DNA of 64,000 nucleotides from CAZAMB01 sp964501365 (GTDB lineage Bacteria > Planctomycetota > Phycisphaerae > UBA1845), in assembly GCA_964501365.1 (NCBI GenBank), contig CAZCST010000020.1:186001-250000 (forward strand). The letters run 5' to 3'. A model generated the notes under the pieces. That model had not been told where the DNA came from, did not search any database, and worked only from the letters and a program-made list of their open reading frames with translations. Both the position numbers and the translations under genes were made by a program. Below, in pieces: positions 61,528-64,000 of this stretch (the stretch's first letter is position 1; every line of letters starts with the position of its first letter).

Positions 61528-62531
61528 GGCGTTTCGCCCGCCGGCCCACGAACCACGGCCCCGGTAATCCGATTGATGTAAAACGGCAGGCCGTGATCCT
61601 TCAAGAATGTCCTTTTCGCCGCGGCGTCTCCGGCCTCGTTGAACAATGAATCGTCGTACACCAGAAGTCCGTCAACCGAGGGAAAATTGAAGGCAATCAT
61701 TGAACTGTCTGCAGCCAGCCAAGTTGGCGGTTGGTCGATCAGCGCGTTACCTTTTTTCCGAACAGCCCCCGACCCAATTAGGGCCGGCTTTGTGTTTCCC
61801 GAATCGGCCATGTAGTACTGCGTAATCCATAGAGGGCCGTCTGGTGGCCCAAATACGTCCAGAAAAGTCACATCCCCGCGCGGTTTGGCTTCAGCTTCCT
61901 CGTTTGGGTCGCGAATCAAGACTGTTCTGCCGACCGTCAACTCTCCATTTGGCGAAAGAATCAATGCAAAGTAATTTCGATGAATTTGAGCTATGTTACA
62001 ATTCGTCCCAACCGTAGCGTTGGCAATTGAATTGTTTCCGAGTTCAAACGCGTCATTGTAGTAGAGGTAGTCTTGATTGTTCCGACTCTCGCACATCCCT
62101 TTCCCATCTTGTTCGGGGCATATGGCATAAAGTGGCACAACGCGCATGGGAGACGGCAGGGTGAAACTTCGATCGCGGAGAACGGTGAAGACGTTGTACC
62201 AGCGGCCGTCGGATTCCCACCCCTTGATGATCTTTTCCTCGTCGGTCTGTGCTGAGTCATTAGGGTTTTGCGTAATCGGAGCGACGCGCTGGACGCCCTG
62301 ATCATCAATGAAAAAGAACAGGCCGGTCTCCGCCCCGCCGGATTGAATGGCCCGGGCCCGTGCGGTGGTCAACATTCCCGTAATCATGTTCTGCGCGTCA
62401 GTGATTTTGCGGTCGCGCCAAAGCTGCGTGGCCGCCGGGAGCACCAGCCCGGCCAGCAAAATGATGATCGCGATGACAACAGTCATTTCGATCAACGTGA
62501 AGGCACGAAGTGTCCGGCGACTGACTCTCAT
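61524..62531 (-). CDS. Prepilin-type pseudopilin
   Basis: The 335-residue protein starts MRVSRRTLRAFTLIEMTVVI, a canonical prepilin leader with Glu at mature position 5. The hydrophobic helix continues IILLAGLVLPAATQLW. A GspH-like large periplasmic domain follows. It overlaps both neighbours by four bases (ATGA), so three pseudopilin genes are translationally coupled. Confidence 0.87.
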   Translation of the reverse strand: MRVSRRTLRAFTLIEMTVVIAIIILLAGLVLPAATQLWRDRKITDAQNMITGMLTTARARAIQSGGAETGLFFFIDDQGVQRVAPITQNPNDSAQTDEEKIIKGWESDGRWYNVFTVLRDRSFTLPSPMRVVPLYAICPEQDGKGMCESRNNQDYLYYNDAFELGNNSIANATVGTNCNIAQIHRNYFALILSPNGELTVGRTVLIRDPNEEAEAKPRGDVTFLDVFGPPDGPLWITQYYMADSGNTKPALIGSGAVRKKGNALIDQPPTWLAADSSMIAFNFPSVDGLLVYDDSLFNEAGDAAAKRTFLKDHGLPFYINRITGAVVRGPAGETP

Positions 62532-63550
62532 TGGAGAATTCCCCTGGCCAGCTTGTCGCGCAGTTGATCGTTGGAGTATACGTTATCCGCGTTGGCCGGA
62601 TGGTCGATGATGTGGTGCTTATTGTCCGGCGTATCCGGCTCGGTTGCAAAATCACTAATGAGCGATGCCGCCCCATTGGGATCCATCATTTCTTTCTTGA
62701 GCTGATCCTTCCCGTCGGGCCCATACGAGAAGATCACCGGCTGTCCGCCGTTGAGTCGAATCAACTCCGTGGAGGCCTCATTCCAGTCGCCTCCTGGCGC
62801 CATCGAATTGTGTGACGCAACCGGTTGCGCCGCGCCTGAATCGTGACCGGGATGATCTCTCTGTGCCAAATAGCTGATGGGATTGCCCCAGTCATCCAGA
62901 ATGTAGCGTATTTGCAGATCTTCGGGATCCCAGTCCGTGTTCACAGAACTTGCATTGATTGCTGCCGGACGGGATAGAAACTGGCTGGGCTTTTTCGTCG
63001 TGGGGTCTACCGCACCGACAGAACGGTTTCGATCGGAAATCTTGTCGAGGACCGCGGCGGCTTCTCCGCCTTGGCTCTCGATCGCGACAATGAGTGCCGC
63101 CAAATCTCGGTGCTCAAACCGGTCATTGTCCGTGCCGTCGGTATAGAATCTCATAGGTTGAGCATAGGGCGGTGCAGGCACGATCAACGACCCAGAAGGC
63201 GTAGCCAATCTCGTTGGAATCCCATTGATAGGCGTGGTCCCGAAAACCTCTAGTTCATCGGGAGGGTAAAGGCCATATCGCCTCTTGTAGTCTGCGTTTC
63301 TCGTAATTGTCGGTTTCTCGGTTTCGCTGCGTTTGAACTGCTCAACAGCGTCGGCGACGATTTGAAGGACTGCCTGGGTGTTGCGGGTTTTTGATTTGCG
63401 AATGAGCGAAGTCGAGGCCACCATCACTGCGCTAACCAGTACGCCGATGATGACGATGACGATGAGCAACTCGATCAACGTCATGCCGCGCCGACAAGAC
63501 CGAAGCGACAAGTTAGAAGATTGAAATAAATCCCGTGGGCCCCGCAGCAT
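62528..63550 (-). CDS. Prepilin-type pseudopilin, GspG-like
   Basis: The 340-residue protein has a 22-residue leader and GMTLIELLIVIVIIGVLVSA, close to the major pseudopilin GspG. The C-terminal region includes ILDDWGNPISYLAQ and VIFSYGPDGKDQ, the GspG-type ending in which a DxWG-x-P pattern and SxGPDG loop bind calcium. The protein is longer than GspG by an inserted middle part. The gene is 30 bases downstream of the next pseudopilin fragment. Confidence 0.88.
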   Translation of the reverse strand: MLRGPRDLFQSSNLSLRSCRRGMTLIELLIVIVIIGVLVSAVMVASTSLIRKSKTRNTQAVLQIVADAVEQFKRSETEKPTITRNADYKRRYGLYPPDELEVFGTTPINGIPTRLATPSGSLIVPAPPYAQPMRFYTDGTDNDRFEHRDLAALIVAIESQGGEAAAVLDKISDRNRSVGAVDPTTKKPSQFLSRPAAINASSVNTDWDPEDLQIRYILDDWGNPISYLAQRDHPGHDSGAAQPVASHNSMAPGGDWNEASTELIRLNGGQPVIFSYGPDGKDQLKKEMMDPNGAASLISDFATEPDTPDNKHHIIDHPANADNVYSNDQLRDKLARGILQ

Positions 63551-63583
63551 TGCACTCTCTCTTCCAGCTTCAATCTGCTCACT

Positions 63584-64000
63584 TTAGTTGGTTTCTCTCG
63601 TCCAGTTGGTTATGTCGTCGGTCGTCCCATAGATCCCATCGGGGCCGGCACTGATCAATAAATAGGAATCCTTCTGCACCGGAGTGATTCTACCCTTCGT
63701 TTTGGCATCAAGGATGAATTTGGCAAACGAATTATCGTACTGCACATCGGCCACAAATGCGTCGACGGTGACCGTCGGGTCAGGACCGCCGGCTTTCTTC
63801 ACCAATGCATGAAATCCACCAAAGTCAGCGTTGAGCCCGCTGCCAAAATCCAAACCCGGTTCGGTCAGAGTTCCGTCTCCGCCGGTGATGATGTTGTTAT
63901 CCGCTTGCCTGTATATTCCAGGTGTTGTCCCATCGGCCAGCATGCGATTGCTTCCGGGGCTGGATTTGTAGTAGAGAATCGGATGGTCCCATGCGTCCAA
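63584..64000 (-). CDS. Pseudopilin-like protein, C-terminal part (gene continues past window)
   Basis: The frame is open to the right edge of the window and encodes at least 138 residues. DAWDHPILYYKSS and LLISAGPDGIYGTTDDITNW match the C-terminal calcium-binding region of GspG-like pseudopilins (DxW-x-HP, SAGPDG). It is the upstream member of the operon. The N-terminus with the prepilin motif must lie outside the window. Confidence 0.8.
   Translation of the reverse strand: MDAWDHPILYYKSSPGSNRMLADGTTPGIYRQADNNIITGGDGTLTEPGLDFGSGLNADFGGFHALVKKAGGPDPTVTVDAFVADVQYDNSFAKFILDAKTKGRITPVQKDSYLLISAGPDGIYGTTDDITNWTRETN

Overview
The window looks like chromosomal DNA of a planctomycete-type bacterium (Planctomycetota, perhaps the Phycisphaerae side). 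This is judged from gene style, not from a marker-gene search. The clues are a small protein with a C-x2-C-GY-x-LRG zinc ribbon, a secreted EGF/calcium-repeat protein, long prepilin-like proteins with F/M-T/S-L-I-E N-termini, an HDOD-histidine kinase, a membrane-anchored tetratricopeptide-like protein, moderately high GC and many dispersed intergenic repeats. No rRNA or complete tRNA gene was found.

Positions 1 to about 11,910 are the right part of an integrated element. It carries an ArdC-like antirestriction protein (cut by the window edge), a clamp-loader-like AAA+ ATPase, a short serine recombinase, a small membrane protein and a complete type III restriction-modification locus (Mod, a Bro-N protein, Res). 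Several small element proteins follow, some on the opposite strand. The right end is marked by a tRNA T-arm fragment (11,887-11,913) followed by a terminator. An integrase-tail-like reading frame runs into this site, which suggests an integrase gene split by integration.

From 11,976 to 22,200 lies core DNA: a deoxyhypusine-synthase-like protein with a His-rich N-terminus, an agmatinase interrupted in frame by a dispersed repeat, a Trm112-like protein, ribosomal proteins S18 and L28, a secreted EGF protein, an ArsR/SRPBCC pair, a membrane fatty acid desaturase, glycyl-tRNA synthetase and an exported RidA-like protein. At 22,313-22,604 two tandem 84-base genes encode paralogous 27-residue hydrophobic peptides with matching Shine-Dalgarno sites and a shared leader hairpin. 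This is the best candidate here for an undescribed small system.

From 22,936 to 37,180 come larC, an anchored HTH protein, an aquaporin, the arsenite exporter Acr3, a VOC protein, a sigma factor, an S9 peptidase lipoprotein and a four-gene overlapping surface-polysaccharide operon (GT39-like, transglutaminase-like, O-antigen-ligase-like, GT4). From 37,340 to 46,625 are gatC-gatA with an acetyltransferase and an amidohydrolase, a stand-alone response regulator, nuoA-nuoB-nuoC, rpmE and prfA.

From 46,674 to the end are a planctomycete-type TPR protein, a second ArsR/SRPBCC pair with an obvious operator, an S66 carboxypeptidase, a BtpA-family protein, a CocE/NonD hydrolase, a CBM9-like protein, a three-gene signalling cluster (receiver-like, HDOD-GAF-kinase, HTH-receiver) and a pseudopilin operon that continues past the right edge.
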